Shown here piece by piece: positions 52,901 through 61,083 of a DNA stretch of 64,000 nt. The notes below the pieces were generated by a model that saw nothing but the letters and a program-made list of their open reading frames with translations, had not been told where the DNA came from and searched no databases. This DNA comes from Bacteroidia bacterium (GTDB lineage Bacteria > Bacteroidota > Bacteroidia > J057 > JAIXKT01). The stretch is taken from assembly GCA_026932145.1 (NCBI GenBank), contig JAIXKT010000037.1:40743-104742 (forward strand). Direction: 5' to 3'. The translations under genes and the position numbers were made by a program. The number at the start of each line of letters is the position of its first letter. The stretch's first letter is position 1.

Positions 52901-53092
52901 GTTATGACCGCGTTGATGGCTGCAATCGGGCTTTTTCCGGCTGCTATCAGTACCGGCATCGGCTCTGAAAGCCAAAAACCCTTAGCTATCGTTATCATCG
53001 GAGGGTTAGTAACCGCCACAATATTCACTTTATTGATATTCCCAATCATCTATCACAAAGCACTCCGCATCCGTAAAGCAAAGCAGGCTTAG
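49988..53092 (+). CDS. Heavy-metal efflux RND transporter (CzcA/CusA family)
   Basis: 1034 residues, a full HME-RND pump. The start MNNFIKSIIAFSLKNKFF and PIEAFPDVTNTQI are typical of the family. The proton-relay helix IV reads DFGIIIDGAVVMVEG, with Asp397, Asp403 and Glu410. Nies' HME classes assign this Asp-x5-Asp-x6-Glu pattern to divalent-cation pumps (Co/Zn/Cd or Ni) rather than to monovalent Cu/Ag pumps. Two periplasmic loops and twelve membrane segments are present. It is expected to export divalent metals from the periplasm or cytoplasm across the outer membrane with the TolC and adaptor partners. A GTG/ATG ambiguity is absent: the ATG 7 bases after the adaptor stop is clear. Confidence 0.93.
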   Translation: MNNFIKSIIAFSLKNKFFTFFWVGIIAIAGIISYIKIPIEAFPDVTNTQIIIVSEWNGRSAEEVERFVTTPIEIAMNSVQRKTNVRSITMFGLSVIKIIFDDDVEDFFARQQVNNQLQNVQLPEGVDAEVQPPYGPTGEIFRYVLTSKKGRDTRDLLTIQNWVIDREIRRVPGVADLVAFGGQEKIYEISANPIKLQQYDITPLELYEAVSKSNLNVGGDVIEKNGQAYVVRGIGLLDSKKDIENTTVDIFNGNPLLVKDVAIVQESSAPRVGQVGLNDNDDVVEGIIVMRKGENPSQVLARVKEKIQELNTYILPSDVKMETFYDRDNLMNYCTKTVMHNLLEGIVLVTVIVFLFMADWRTTVIVAVIIPLALLFAFLMLHIKGMSANLLSLGAVDFGIIIDGAVVMVEGIFVALDQKAHQLGTDRFNRLAKMGLIKTTGIQMGKAIFFSKLIIISALLPIFSFEKVEGKMFSPLAWTLGFALLGALIFTLTLVPVLISVLLKKDVKEKHNFFTKFVNNIVSTAFNWTFKHKKLSLIIAGVCFLLTIFSTRWLGTEFLPQLNEGALWVTAELPMSMSLPESVKLTAELRHKLKRFPEVKDVLSQTGRSNDGTDPNGFYFVQFQVDLIPKNEWRKGYDMDQIVAEMDNELSKYQGIIYNYSQPIIDNVAEAAAGVKASNAVKIYGNDLDKLDEYANQVIAQIKDVKGVKDVGILRNIGQPELSILLNEEKMAIYGVTKAEAQAVIEMAIGGKTATQKYEGERKFDIRIRYDKDFRKNENDILTLMIPTITGNRIPLKEIATIKQITGPAFIYRDNTKRFIGVKFSVRERDLGSTIAEAQKNVNTNIKLSQGYRIGWTGEFENQVRASNRLAQVVPISLILIFVLLFIMFNNAKDAGYVLINVPFALIGGILALHITRINFGISAGVGFIALFGICVQNGVIIISEFHKQVTLLGDLNAAIIEAVRVRTRPVVMTALMAAIGLFPAAISTGIGSESQKPLAIVIIGGLVTATIFTLLIFPIIYHKALRIRKAKQA

Positions 53093-53177
53093 TTTAGGCT
53101 TAATGATGTATCTTAGTTGAGTTTTCCAGTATATTTGTTCGCTGCTCTTCTGGCACGTTGTATCAGATATAGTTTTG

Positions 53178-54155
53178 ATGGACAAAATAGAGAAAAACAT
53201 CATTGATTTATCGGTAGTTGTACCTATTTACAATGAAGCTCCCATAATACCGGAGCTTATTGATAGACTTCATGCGTCTGTTTCACCTCTTGGTCTAAAT
53301 GTGGAATACATATTGGTAGATGACGGCAGCCAAGATACTTCCTTAGCGCAGCTAAAATTTTTTGCCCAAAAAAATGCTGCACTACGCTACATCAGTTTAA
53401 GCCGAAACTTTGGCCACCAAATAGCCATCATGGCTGGGTTAGAGCATTGCCAAGGTAAAGCAGTAGTGATCATTGACGGAGATTTACAAGATCCGCCGGA
53501 GCTAATCCCAAAACTTTACGAGCAATATCAGCAAGGTTTTAAAGTAGTTTATACCAAAAGGATTCACCGCAAGGGAGAATCCCTGTTTAAGAAAGTTACT
53601 GCAAAATTATACTACCGTTTTTTACGGACAATTACCCGCGTAAATATCCCCACAGACTCCGGAGATTATCGCTTGATAGATAGACAAGTAGTTTCTGCAT
53701 TGCTCTTAATGCCTGAAAAACACAAATATCTACGCGGGCAAATTGCTTGGATTGGCTTCAAACAAACCTTTGTTCCTTTTGAAAGAGATATACGAAAGAT
53801 TGGAAAGACAAATTTTACAGTCCGAAAAATGGTGCGCTTCGCTTGGGACGGAGTTACCGGTTTTTCAGATTTACCGCTCAAGTTAGCCACTGTTTTTGGC
53901 TTTTGGGTGTCATTAATATCTCTTTTTATCATCATTTATGCACTTCTTTCTTATTTTTTGTGGCAAAAAGCCGTTCCTGGCTGGACATCCCAAATCATCA
54001 GTAGCACATTTATCGGTGGTATCCAGTTACTTACAATCGGAATTATTGGTGAATATATCGGGAGAATCAATAGTCAGGTAAGAAACAGACCTTTGTACAT
54101 TATATCAGATACCAATTTTGAACAAGATTTAGAGAAAAAAAGATATGAAAACTAA
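53178..54155 (+). CDS. Membrane GT2-family glycosyltransferase (polyprenyl-phosphate type)
   Basis: 325 residues from the ATG at 53178; the codon just before is TTG, an alternative start. The GT-A domain begins DLSVVVPIYNEAPIIPELIDRL and contains VDDGSQD, IIDGDLQDPPELIPKL (Asp-x-Asp metal site) and PTDSGDYRLIDRQVV. Two C-terminal membrane helices follow (about 230-255 and 275-295). This matches GtrB/ArnC/DPM1-like enzymes that load a sugar onto undecaprenyl phosphate for transfer across the membrane. The sugar is unknown. Its stop overlaps the start of the next gene by 11 bases. Confidence 0.9.
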   Translation: MDKIEKNIIDLSVVVPIYNEAPIIPELIDRLHASVSPLGLNVEYILVDDGSQDTSLAQLKFFAQKNAALRYISLSRNFGHQIAIMAGLEHCQGKAVVIIDGDLQDPPELIPKLYEQYQQGFKVVYTKRIHRKGESLFKKVTAKLYYRFLRTITRVNIPTDSGDYRLIDRQVVSALLLMPEKHKYLRGQIAWIGFKQTFVPFERDIRKIGKTNFTVRKMVRFAWDGVTGFSDLPLKLATVFGFWVSLISLFIIIYALLSYFLWQKAVPGWTSQIISSTFIGGIQLLTIGIIGEYIGRINSQVRNRPLYIISDTNFEQDLEKKRYEN

Positions 54156-55191
54156 GCATTTAGTAGTCGTTGGGGCTGGTATTGCCGGGCTAAGTGTAGC
54201 CTACTATTGGGCTAAAACAGGCGGAAAAGTAACTATTTTGGAGGCAAATACAATTGGTTCCGGTGCCACTTGGGCATCCGGCGGTATGCTTTGCCCAATC
54301 GTTGAGTTAGAATTTACAGAGCCCGATTTGTTAGAAATCGGGTTAATGTGCCTACAAGAGTACCGTAATTGGGCGGATAGCTTGGGCAATATTGGCTACA
54401 AACAGGCAGGAACAATTGAAGTCGCACTGCATCCAGAAGATACACAAGGACTTCGAAGATTTTATGAATTTGCAAAAAAACAAAATGTCCCTATTCAATG
54501 GTTAAACAAGTCAGAACTTACTGATATTGAGCCACTATTATCTAACAGAATTTCAGGAGGGGTTTTTTGCCCGAACGAAGCACAAGTAGATAATAGATTG
54601 TTAGCTATTGTTTTAGCAGAAAAAATCATTGAATTAGGCGGAGAAGTCATAGAAAAATGCCGTGTTCATCAGCTTACAACCCTGAATGACAAGGTTTTAG
54701 TTGATTCTGCTGAGCAGGCTTTTTCGGCAGATTATTGCGTTGTAACCACTGGTGTTAGTATTAGTTTATTTCCGCCGGAAAGTCCTCGCGTATATCCGAT
54801 TCGAGGGCAGATGCTGAGTTTATCTCATAATGTAAATTTTCCCTTAGAAAAAACCATTCGGATACGTTCTAAGCGTTACGGATTCGGATATGTTGTGCCC
54901 AAAGAGACCCGAATTATTGTAGGTAGCACTAATGAAAATCAAGGATACGACCTATCTCTTACTGCCGGAGGGATGTTAGATAATCTCAGGAGGGCTTATG
55001 AAACCCTACCGGGTGTCTATGAATTAGCTATTCAGGAAACATGGTCAGGGCTACGCCCTGCCGCAGATACAAGACTTCCGTTTATCTATCAAGATAATAA
55101 AATACTGTATATCAATGGTTTATTTAGAAATGGAATTTTATTAGCTCCTTGGGTTGGGCAGCAAGCTATTCAAAAGTTAGCTTTAATGTAA
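54145..55191 (+). CDS. FAD-dependent glycine oxidase-like protein (ThiO family)
   Basis: 348 residues with the FAD-binding start HLVVVGAGIAGLSVAYYWAKTGGKVTILEAN. GSGATWASGGMLCPIVE follows, the flavin-contacting segment of glycine/D-amino-acid oxidases. The substrate domain includes YPIRGQMLSL and the C-terminus WSGLRPAADTRLPFI ... NGLFRNGILLAPWVGQ, a characteristic family end. ThiO makes the glycine imine for thiamine synthesis, but no other thiamine genes are nearby, so other amine oxidations are possible. It overlaps the glycosyltransferase gene by 11 bases. Confidence 0.83.
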   Translation: MKTKHLVVVGAGIAGLSVAYYWAKTGGKVTILEANTIGSGATWASGGMLCPIVELEFTEPDLLEIGLMCLQEYRNWADSLGNIGYKQAGTIEVALHPEDTQGLRRFYEFAKKQNVPIQWLNKSELTDIEPLLSNRISGGVFCPNEAQVDNRLLAIVLAEKIIELGGEVIEKCRVHQLTTLNDKVLVDSAEQAFSADYCVVTTGVSISLFPPESPRVYPIRGQMLSLSHNVNFPLEKTIRIRSKRYGFGYVVPKETRIIVGSTNENQGYDLSLTAGGMLDNLRRAYETLPGVYELAIQETWSGLRPAADTRLPFIYQDNKILYINGLFRNGILLAPWVGQQAIQKLALM

Positions 55192-55230
55192 CTCAAACTA
55201 CTATCTAATCTTTTTTGTAAATTATTTTGG

Positions 55231-55896
55231 CTATTTAGCAGTAGATTCTTTTTTGTTTTTGCTCAAAATAGCATCATAAATTGGTTTTGGGAAAATCTTT
55301 ATCTTCAAGATGTATATAAATGAGTCAAAGTTTTTGCTCACTAATGGGCTGGCAAGTAGTTTTCTATATCCAATACCTCCGCCAATACCTATCCATGGGA
55401 AGATTTTATAGTGCCCGGTAATAGCTGCTTCACCCAATAAAGTTATCCCTTTAAACTGCTGAGGTGGGTCATTCGGGAGATCTAAGCGGATTGCCTTAAC
55501 GGAAATAGTTCCTAATCCGGCAATAAGAGGGGTGCTTAGTTCCCAATGTTTAGATTGATACCAGACGTATTCAAAGAAGGCTGCAAAGTAGTTTAGGCGT
55601 ATGGTAGCAGAAACGTGTACTGGGTCAGATTTATGGGGAATATAGACATGAACTGCTTTGGTTACAGGGGGTTCTGTGCCATAGATACCCAGCCCAAACC
55701 GGTATTTTTTGTTTAGTTCTAAACCCATTCGTATTCCGCCAATTCTTGCTTTTTGGTCAGCTACAAAAGAATTACGTGCGTCAAGGCCAATTAGAAATCG
55801 TATTTTGTGCTTATTTTCTGTGGAATCCGCCGGAGCAACTGCAAATAGCTGCGTAACCTGCAAAAGCATCACTATAATAAGTGCAGATCGGCACAT
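55231..55896 (-). CDS. Secreted/outer-membrane protein of unknown function
   Basis: 221 residues from the ATG at 55896, which provides a signal peptide (MCRSALIIVMLLQVTQLFAVA); an ATG at 55959 would overlap the upstream gene by 52 bases. The body has barrel-like strands (GGIRMGLELNKKYRFGLGIYG, RLNYFAAFFEYVWYQ, GGGIGYRKLLASPLV). Charged C-terminus KKESTAK, unlike a typical barrel end. I recognise no family. It lies just after the epimerase gene (starts 12 bases before its stop region) and could share its transcript. Confidence 0.6.
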   Translation of the reverse strand: MCRSALIIVMLLQVTQLFAVAPADSTENKHKIRFLIGLDARNSFVADQKARIGGIRMGLELNKKYRFGLGIYGTEPPVTKAVHVYIPHKSDPVHVSATIRLNYFAAFFEYVWYQSKHWELSTPLIAGLGTISVKAIRLDLPNDPPQQFKGITLLGEAAITGHYKIFPWIGIGGGIGYRKLLASPLVSKNFDSFIYILKIKIFPKPIYDAILSKNKKESTAK

Positions 55897-55907
55897 AATA
55901 CGCTTTT

Positions 55908-56855
55908 TTAGGCAAATAGTAGCGGCTGCTCTTGATGTAGCTGTTGTAGCCACTTCCATTGCTCTGCTATTCCCTGTTCAAGGCTGATAGCCGGTTCCCA
56001 GCCATAATGCCGGTAAATTGCCATCCTATCTAAAACAATCTCCCGAATACCGGAAGATGTACTTTGTATGTATGATAGAGAAACATTTTTAGCAGCTATT
56101 TTCTTTATTATCTCGATAAGTTCGAGTAAAGATATTCCTTTTCCTGATCCAACGTTCCATATACCGGGTTTCCACGGGCTTTGGCAAAGCATAACGACCA
56201 AATTGGCTATATCAGAAACATTAACGAAGTCGCGCACTTCTTGGCCTGTACCCCAGATTTCTACGGGTTCATTCTGTAAAATCTTAAATAAAAAATGCGC
56301 AATAACGCCTTGGTTGCTCAAGAAACTTTGCCGAATACCATAAATATTTGCCGGCCTCAGAATTATAGGTTTTAGATTGGCAGAACGTTGATACCATAGT
56401 AAATAGCTCTCAATAGTAGCTTTTAGCAGACCATAGGCACTAAGAGGCTGAAGTAAATGGCTTTCCGGAGTTGGAGATTGGGTAGGTTCACCATAGACGG
56501 TTCCCCCCGAAGAGAAAAATATAAGATTAGATTTATTGTATTGCTGCATCACCTCAACAAGCTGAAGAGTGCCGGTTAGGTTGATTTCGGTATCATTTAA
56601 TATTTGTGAGTTAGAGCTTGCCGGTACTGTGGAAGAAATAAGATGAATGACGATATCACTTTGCTTTACGGCTGTTTTGAGCAGTTCTAAGTCATTCCAG
56701 TTTCCGTAATAATACTGAGCATTGGGATTTGGGTTTCTAAAATGTTCAGGGGTAATATCCAATACAATTACGTAAAAGGATGCCTTTAATAGTGCGTCAA
56801 TCAGGTGCGAACCTATGAATCCATTCCCGCCTAAAAGTAGAACCCGTAACTTCAT
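55908..56855 (-). CDS. NAD(P)-dependent sugar epimerase/dehydratase (extended SDR)
   Basis: 315 residues. The Rossmann motif is LLLGGNGFIGSHL (GxxGxxG). The catalytic residues are Tyr and Lys in LSAYGLLKATIES (YxxxK) and Ser in FFSSGGTVYGEP. The C-terminal part reads LRPANIYG, VRDFVNVSDIANLVV and NVGSGKGISLLELIEII. It is close to UDP-glucose/UDP-galactose 4-epimerases and related nucleotide-sugar enzymes. The exact substrate cannot be told. It overlaps the GT4 stop by 4 bases, so the two glycan genes are co-transcribed. Confidence 0.88.
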   Translation of the reverse strand: MKLRVLLLGGNGFIGSHLIDALLKASFYVIVLDITPEHFRNPNPNAQYYYGNWNDLELLKTAVKQSDIVIHLISSTVPASSNSQILNDTEINLTGTLQLVEVMQQYNKSNLIFFSSGGTVYGEPTQSPTPESHLLQPLSAYGLLKATIESYLLWYQRSANLKPIILRPANIYGIRQSFLSNQGVIAHFLFKILQNEPVEIWGTGQEVRDFVNVSDIANLVVMLCQSPWKPGIWNVGSGKGISLLELIEIIKKIAAKNVSLSYIQSTSSGIREIVLDRMAIYRHYGWEPAISLEQGIAEQWKWLQQLHQEQPLLFA

Positions 56856-58072
56856 GAAAGGTTTCGGTTGTAAATTTGCTGCAAAGTTTGGTAAAAAACT
56901 TCATCATTGAATGTAGAATCCACCCATAATTTAGCATTTAATCCCATTTGGGTGCATTTTTCTGGATTTTCCCAAAGCGTTTTGATGGCAATAGATAGCT
57001 GTTCGCTATCCATTGCGGGATAAACCAAGCCAAATTCGTCCTGTTTTACAAGTTCTGGGATTCCTCCTTTGTCTGAACCTATTACTGCTTTTCCAAAGGC
57101 AAAAGACTGCACTACTACATAGGGAAAGTTTTCGTGCCAAATTGAAGGGATTACTACAAAACGGGCGCGTTGCAAGTATTCTTCTAATGCTGCCCCCCAT
57201 TTAGGCCCCACAAAGGTTACATTGGTTAAGTTCAAGTCTTTTGCTAACTGTTTATAAAGTTCTTCTTCTATGCCGTCTCCTACTAAAATAAGTTTTGCTT
57301 GGGGAACATATTGCATAGCTTTCAAAAGTACCGGAATGCCTTTTTCTTCTACCATTCTACCAAAATATAAGAGATAATCTCCGCTCGTGGGGCAGTATGG
57401 TTTTTCTTGTGTGTTATAGGGATTCCTGAGTAACCCCCACTTAAAGGTATTTCCCCAATATTTAGAAATAAGAGAAGCCATAAACTCACTGGCAAATAAA
57501 AATTCTTTTACATTTTTACGATAGATATCAAGGATATTTTGATTTATGTATGATTCTAAAGCACTCGCTACGCTAAATACCGATGAATCTTTGCAGCATT
57601 TGTTTTGAATAGCACGGTAGAAATGTTTTCCCTCGCAATCAAAGCAAATTCGATTGTGATGAAAAAGTTTGTAGTTCGGGCAGATGAGTTTGTAGTCATT
57701 ACAAGACATTACCACTGGAATACCTTCTTCTCGGCAGGCATCTAATATTGCGGGGGTAATTCTTACATAAATGGCAAAAACGTGCACAATATCCGGCTGG
57801 AAGTCCTCTAAAAGTTTTATAAACTGCCGTTTGTTTTGGTAGGAATAGACCATCTTAGGGAAACGGAGTACTTTGGATACCACATTTCCTTGGTTATAGT
57901 CAGGATCTTTTCCAAAATAGGTTTCCCAAGAAGACGGCTTATTTTGTGGATTTTGGATGGAAAAATAGGCTACCTCGTGGCCATTTTTTTCAAGGACTCT
58001 TCCTGTTTCAAGAAAAAAGACCTCGGCACCGCCGTTCATGTAAAAGAAGTTATGGGCTAATAAAACACGCAT
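56852..58072 (-). CDS. GT4-family glycosyltransferase
   Basis: 406 residues of GT-B fold. The N-terminal domain begins MRVLLAHNFFYMNGGAEVFFLE, typical of GT4 acceptor domains. The donor-binding C-terminal domain has YLLYFGRMVEEKGIPVLLKAM, LILVGDGIEEELY, the EYLQRARFVVIPSIWHENFPYVVVQSFAFGKAVIGSDKGGIPELV sugar-nucleotide segment and the catalytic Glu in WHENFP. Several Cys (about 133-160, CNDYKLICPNYKLFHHNRICFDC) form an unusual zinc-ribbon-like insert. It is expected to build a cell-surface polysaccharide. Confidence 0.9.
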   Translation of the reverse strand: MRVLLAHNFFYMNGGAEVFFLETGRVLEKNGHEVAYFSIQNPQNKPSSWETYFGKDPDYNQGNVVSKVLRFPKMVYSYQNKRQFIKLLEDFQPDIVHVFAIYVRITPAILDACREEGIPVVMSCNDYKLICPNYKLFHHNRICFDCEGKHFYRAIQNKCCKDSSVFSVASALESYINQNILDIYRKNVKEFLFASEFMASLISKYWGNTFKWGLLRNPYNTQEKPYCPTSGDYLLYFGRMVEEKGIPVLLKAMQYVPQAKLILVGDGIEEELYKQLAKDLNLTNVTFVGPKWGAALEEYLQRARFVVIPSIWHENFPYVVVQSFAFGKAVIGSDKGGIPELVKQDEFGLVYPAMDSEQLSIAIKTLWENPEKCTQMGLNAKLWVDSTFNDEVFYQTLQQIYNRNLS

Positions 58073-58150
58073 TATAGTAGTTTATAAAATAGCTCAAGAG
58101 CAAATACAGCTAAATTCGGAGGCTTATTTATCTCGATATTTGTATATTGG

Positions 58151-59047
58151 TTAAATAATTTTGGGGTTAAAAACTTCTTCATAAGGTTCTATGTGGGTTT
58201 GAATATAAGCTAATTCAGGGATTTCTTGTTGCAGTTTTTTCTCTAATGCATGGGCTATTTCATGACCCATTTTTACACTGATAGCAGCATCAACTAACAC
58301 CTGAATATCCACATGATATTTTGTTCCGGTTTTTCTGATAGCGCATTTTCCGATCGAAATAACACCTTGTACAGTTGTAGAAATTTTCAAAATATCTTTT
58401 ACGGTATCATCATAAAAGTTTTCGTCCATAATTTCCCCTAATGCCGGGCGGAAAATAGTGTAGCTGTTATACAAGATAAATATTGCGGCAAAGATAGCTG
58501 CCCAATCATCAGCAGATTCAAATCCTTTACCCATTAATAAGGCGACAGAGATTCCGATAAATGCAGCTACCGATGTAAGAGCATCACTTCGGTGATGCCA
58601 TGCCTCTGCTTTTAGTACGGTGCTGTTTATTTGGCGGCTCCTTTTTATCACTAGTTGAAAAGAAATTTCCTTCCAAAGGATGATGCCAGCTAAAACTATT
58701 AACGTAAAAGGCTCCGGCAGCTCGTGCGGGTTACGGATATTTTGAATACTTTCATAGGTTATGACGGTCGCAGAGGTAACTAAAAATGCTACTACAATAA
58801 ATGTTATTAGGGGTTCTACGCGCCCGTGCCCATACGGATGGCATTCATCTGCCGGGCGGCTGGAATATCGTAACCCTAAATAGACTAAAAAAGAAGCAAA
58901 AATATCTGTTGTAGATTCTATGGCATCTGCAATCAGCGCATAAGAATTACCCCAAAAACCTGCTGCCCACTTGATTACCGCTAATAAAACATTTCCCACA
59001 ATACTAAAGTAGGTGATTTTAATGGCTGCCTCTTCGTTATTCATCAA
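58151..59047 (-). CDS. Cation diffusion facilitator (CDF) transporter
   Basis: 298 residues with six membrane segments and a cytoplasmic C-terminal domain. Transmembrane helix 2 carries SYALIADAIESTTDIFAS (acidic ExxxD-type site) and helix 5 AEAWHHRSDALTSV (HxxxD). The loop HPYGHGRVEP is a family motif. The C-terminal domain has YHVDIQVLVDAAISVKMGHEIAHALEKKL and QTHIEPYEE. CDF proteins export Zn, Fe, Mn or Co by proton antiport. The metal cannot be fixed from these motifs. It is divergent from porX, with a MITE-like element between. Confidence 0.9.
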   Translation of the reverse strand: MMNNEEAAIKITYFSIVGNVLLAVIKWAAGFWGNSYALIADAIESTTDIFASFLVYLGLRYSSRPADECHPYGHGRVEPLITFIVVAFLVTSATVITYESIQNIRNPHELPEPFTLIVLAGIILWKEISFQLVIKRSRQINSTVLKAEAWHHRSDALTSVAAFIGISVALLMGKGFESADDWAAIFAAIFILYNSYTIFRPALGEIMDENFYDDTVKDILKISTTVQGVISIGKCAIRKTGTKYHVDIQVLVDAAISVKMGHEIAHALEKKLQQEIPELAYIQTHIEPYEEVFNPKII

Positions 59048-59505
59048 CTAATAAATCCGGTTAGATATAAGATAAATTATCGCTACAAAAGTACAAAAGG
59101 TTGGGGTTCAGAAAGTATGAAAACCATGATTTCGTTGATGAATCATTATTGCTATCATGGCATCATGGTTTTCTGGTTTTTGGGAAAAGCAAGTAGTCTT
59201 TTTGGATAATCTTCTGTTTATAGCTTGTAATGAGTTATTTATACTTATTTTTAGCTATTTTTGTACTTTGGTGATGAGGGCAAGTAACTCTTAGTTTGAC
59301 TTCTGGTATAGACAATAAAGTTATTTCTTATTACCAAATCTTTTCATCATACTTTCTGAACCCCAACCTATTACTTTTTGTATATCTGATTATCAATCTG
59401 TATGTTGATAAAAAACCTTCCGTATTTTAAAATCTAAAATACACTTTTTGGGATATTTTTTCGTTTTATCTAAACATTAACGAACTTTGAAACCGTTAAA
59501 CAATT
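59048..59505. other. Divergent intergenic region mostly occupied by a MITE-like element
   Basis: 458 bases between the CDF transporter and porX. Positions 59103-59364 are the second copy of the inverted-repeat element. A GAACTTTG at 59483-59490, 16 bases before the porX ATG, is a one- to two-mismatch TAnnTTTG and may be the porX promoter. Nothing else recognised. Confidence 0.5.
59103..59364. mobile_element. MITE-like inverted-repeat element, copy 2 (upstream of porX)
   Basis: 262 bases with the same perfect 18-bp termini GGGGTTCAGAAAGTATGA and its complement as the copy at 33729-33992. The internal sequence is about 85% identical by eye and in the same orientation. Here the flanks AGGTT (left) and AACCT (right) extend the inverted repeat to 23 bp. 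No transposase gene. TATTTTTG at 59256-59263 matches the -7 box of the phylum and points toward porX. It ends 141 bases before the porX ATG. Confidence 0.8.
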
Positions 59506-61068
59506 ATGACAAACCCTAAAATTCTCTGGGCGGATGATGAGATAACTTTGTTAAAACCGCATATTCTATTTTTAAACCAAAAAGGATTTGATGTAAAGGC
59601 TGTTCAAAATGGCCATGATGCCGTCAGTGCAAGTGCGCAAGAAGATTTTGACATTGTTTTTTTGGATGAAAATATGCCCGGTATGAACGGCTTGGAGGTC
59701 TTAACGCAGATAAAACAGCAGAAACCTCACGTGCCCGTTGTGATGATTACCAAAAGTGAAGAGGAACACCTCATGGAAGATGCCATCGGCGGGCAAATCG
59801 CAGACTACCTCATTAAACCGGTAAATCCCAATCAGATTTTACTGTCATTAAAAAAATTATTAGAGGGAAAAATATTAGTCAGCCAAAAAACAAACTCTGC
59901 GTACCAACAAGACTTCCGTAAAATAGGAATGGCCTTCTTTGAAAATCAAGGACCTGATGATTGGGTAGAATTGTATAAAAAACTGATATTCTGGGAGTTA
60001 GAACTTGAAAAAACATTGGATAAAAGTATGATGGAAGTCCTCCAAAGCCAAAAGGCTGAAGCTAATACCAATTTTTCAAAGTTTGTAATCAAAAATTATG
60101 CGCATTGGGTAAACCGTAAAACGGATAATCGTCCAACTTTTTCTCCCGAAATTATGGGACAAAAGGTAATCCCTACGCTAAAAAACAACCCGAAACCTAC
60201 TTTTTTTATCTTGATAGATTGTTTACGCTATGACCAATGGCGTGTGTTTGAGCAAATGATAGCTCCTTATTATACCATCGAAGAAGAAAGTTATTACGCT
60301 ATTTTGCCAACAGCAACCCAATATGCCCGAAATGCCATTTTTGCCGGATTATATCCCATAGAAATCGCCCAGCAATTCCCTAAACTTTGGCTCAATGACG
60401 ACGACGAAGGCGGAAAAAACCTCCACGAAGAAGAACTCTTTATAGCACAACTGCAAAGACATAAAATCTATAACGCAAAAACATCATTCCATAAAATTAT
60501 CCAAAATGAAGATGCTTGGGCCTTAGTAGAAAACTTCCAAAACCTATTACATAATACCATAAATATCATTGTCTATAATTTTATTGACCTAATCTCTCAT
60601 GCCCGAACGGAAATGAACTTAGTAAAAGAATTAGCCCCTGATGAAGCCGCTTTTCGCTCCCTAAGCCGCGCATGGTTTGAACATTCTTCGTTGTTAGAAC
60701 TCCTTAAAAAGCTACGAGAACATGATGTTAAGATATTTATCACTACTGACCACGGAACCATTCGGGTAAAACATCCGCACAAAATTATTGGAGATAGAGC
60801 TACAACTGCCAACCTACGCTATAAGCAAGGCAAAAATCTAAACTATGATAAAGGCAGACATATCTATGCCGTCAATAATCCGGCTGACATTCGGCTGCCA
60901 AAATCTAATGTAAGCTCTACTTATGCCTTTGTCTCTGAAGATTATTTCTTTGTGTATCCCAATAACTATAACTACTTTGTTAATTTTTATCAAGGTACGT
61001 TTCAGCATGGAGGCATTAGCTTAGAAGAAATGGTATTACCCTTCATCACACTTACACCTAAAAAATAA
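59506..61068 (+). CDS. porX: PorX: T9SS response regulator with PglZ domain
   Basis: 520 residues. The receiver domain has KILWADDE (Asp10, Asp11), phosphoacceptor Asp54 in VFLDENMPGMNG, MITKSEE and the DYLIKP Lys. A helical bundle leads to a PglZ-type alkaline-phosphatase-fold effector (FILIDCLRYDQW metal-site Asp, LPTATQYARNAIFAGLYP, ITTDHG metal-site Asp-His). PorX with PorY regulates T9SS gene expression; the PglZ domain has been described as a zinc-dependent phosphodiesterase. The combination is specific to PorX. No sensor gene porY lies in the window. A MITE-like element lies upstream. Confidence 0.93.
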   Translation: MTNPKILWADDEITLLKPHILFLNQKGFDVKAVQNGHDAVSASAQEDFDIVFLDENMPGMNGLEVLTQIKQQKPHVPVVMITKSEEEHLMEDAIGGQIADYLIKPVNPNQILLSLKKLLEGKILVSQKTNSAYQQDFRKIGMAFFENQGPDDWVELYKKLIFWELELEKTLDKSMMEVLQSQKAEANTNFSKFVIKNYAHWVNRKTDNRPTFSPEIMGQKVIPTLKNNPKPTFFILIDCLRYDQWRVFEQMIAPYYTIEEESYYAILPTATQYARNAIFAGLYPIEIAQQFPKLWLNDDDEGGKNLHEEELFIAQLQRHKIYNAKTSFHKIIQNEDAWALVENFQNLLHNTINIIVYNFIDLISHARTEMNLVKELAPDEAAFRSLSRAWFEHSSLLELLKKLREHDVKIFITTDHGTIRVKHPHKIIGDRATTANLRYKQGKNLNYDKGRHIYAVNNPADIRLPKSNVSSTYAFVSEDYFFVYPNNYNYFVNFYQGTFQHGGISLEEMVLPFITLTPKK

Positions 61069-61083
61069 TTAACTATCTGATAA

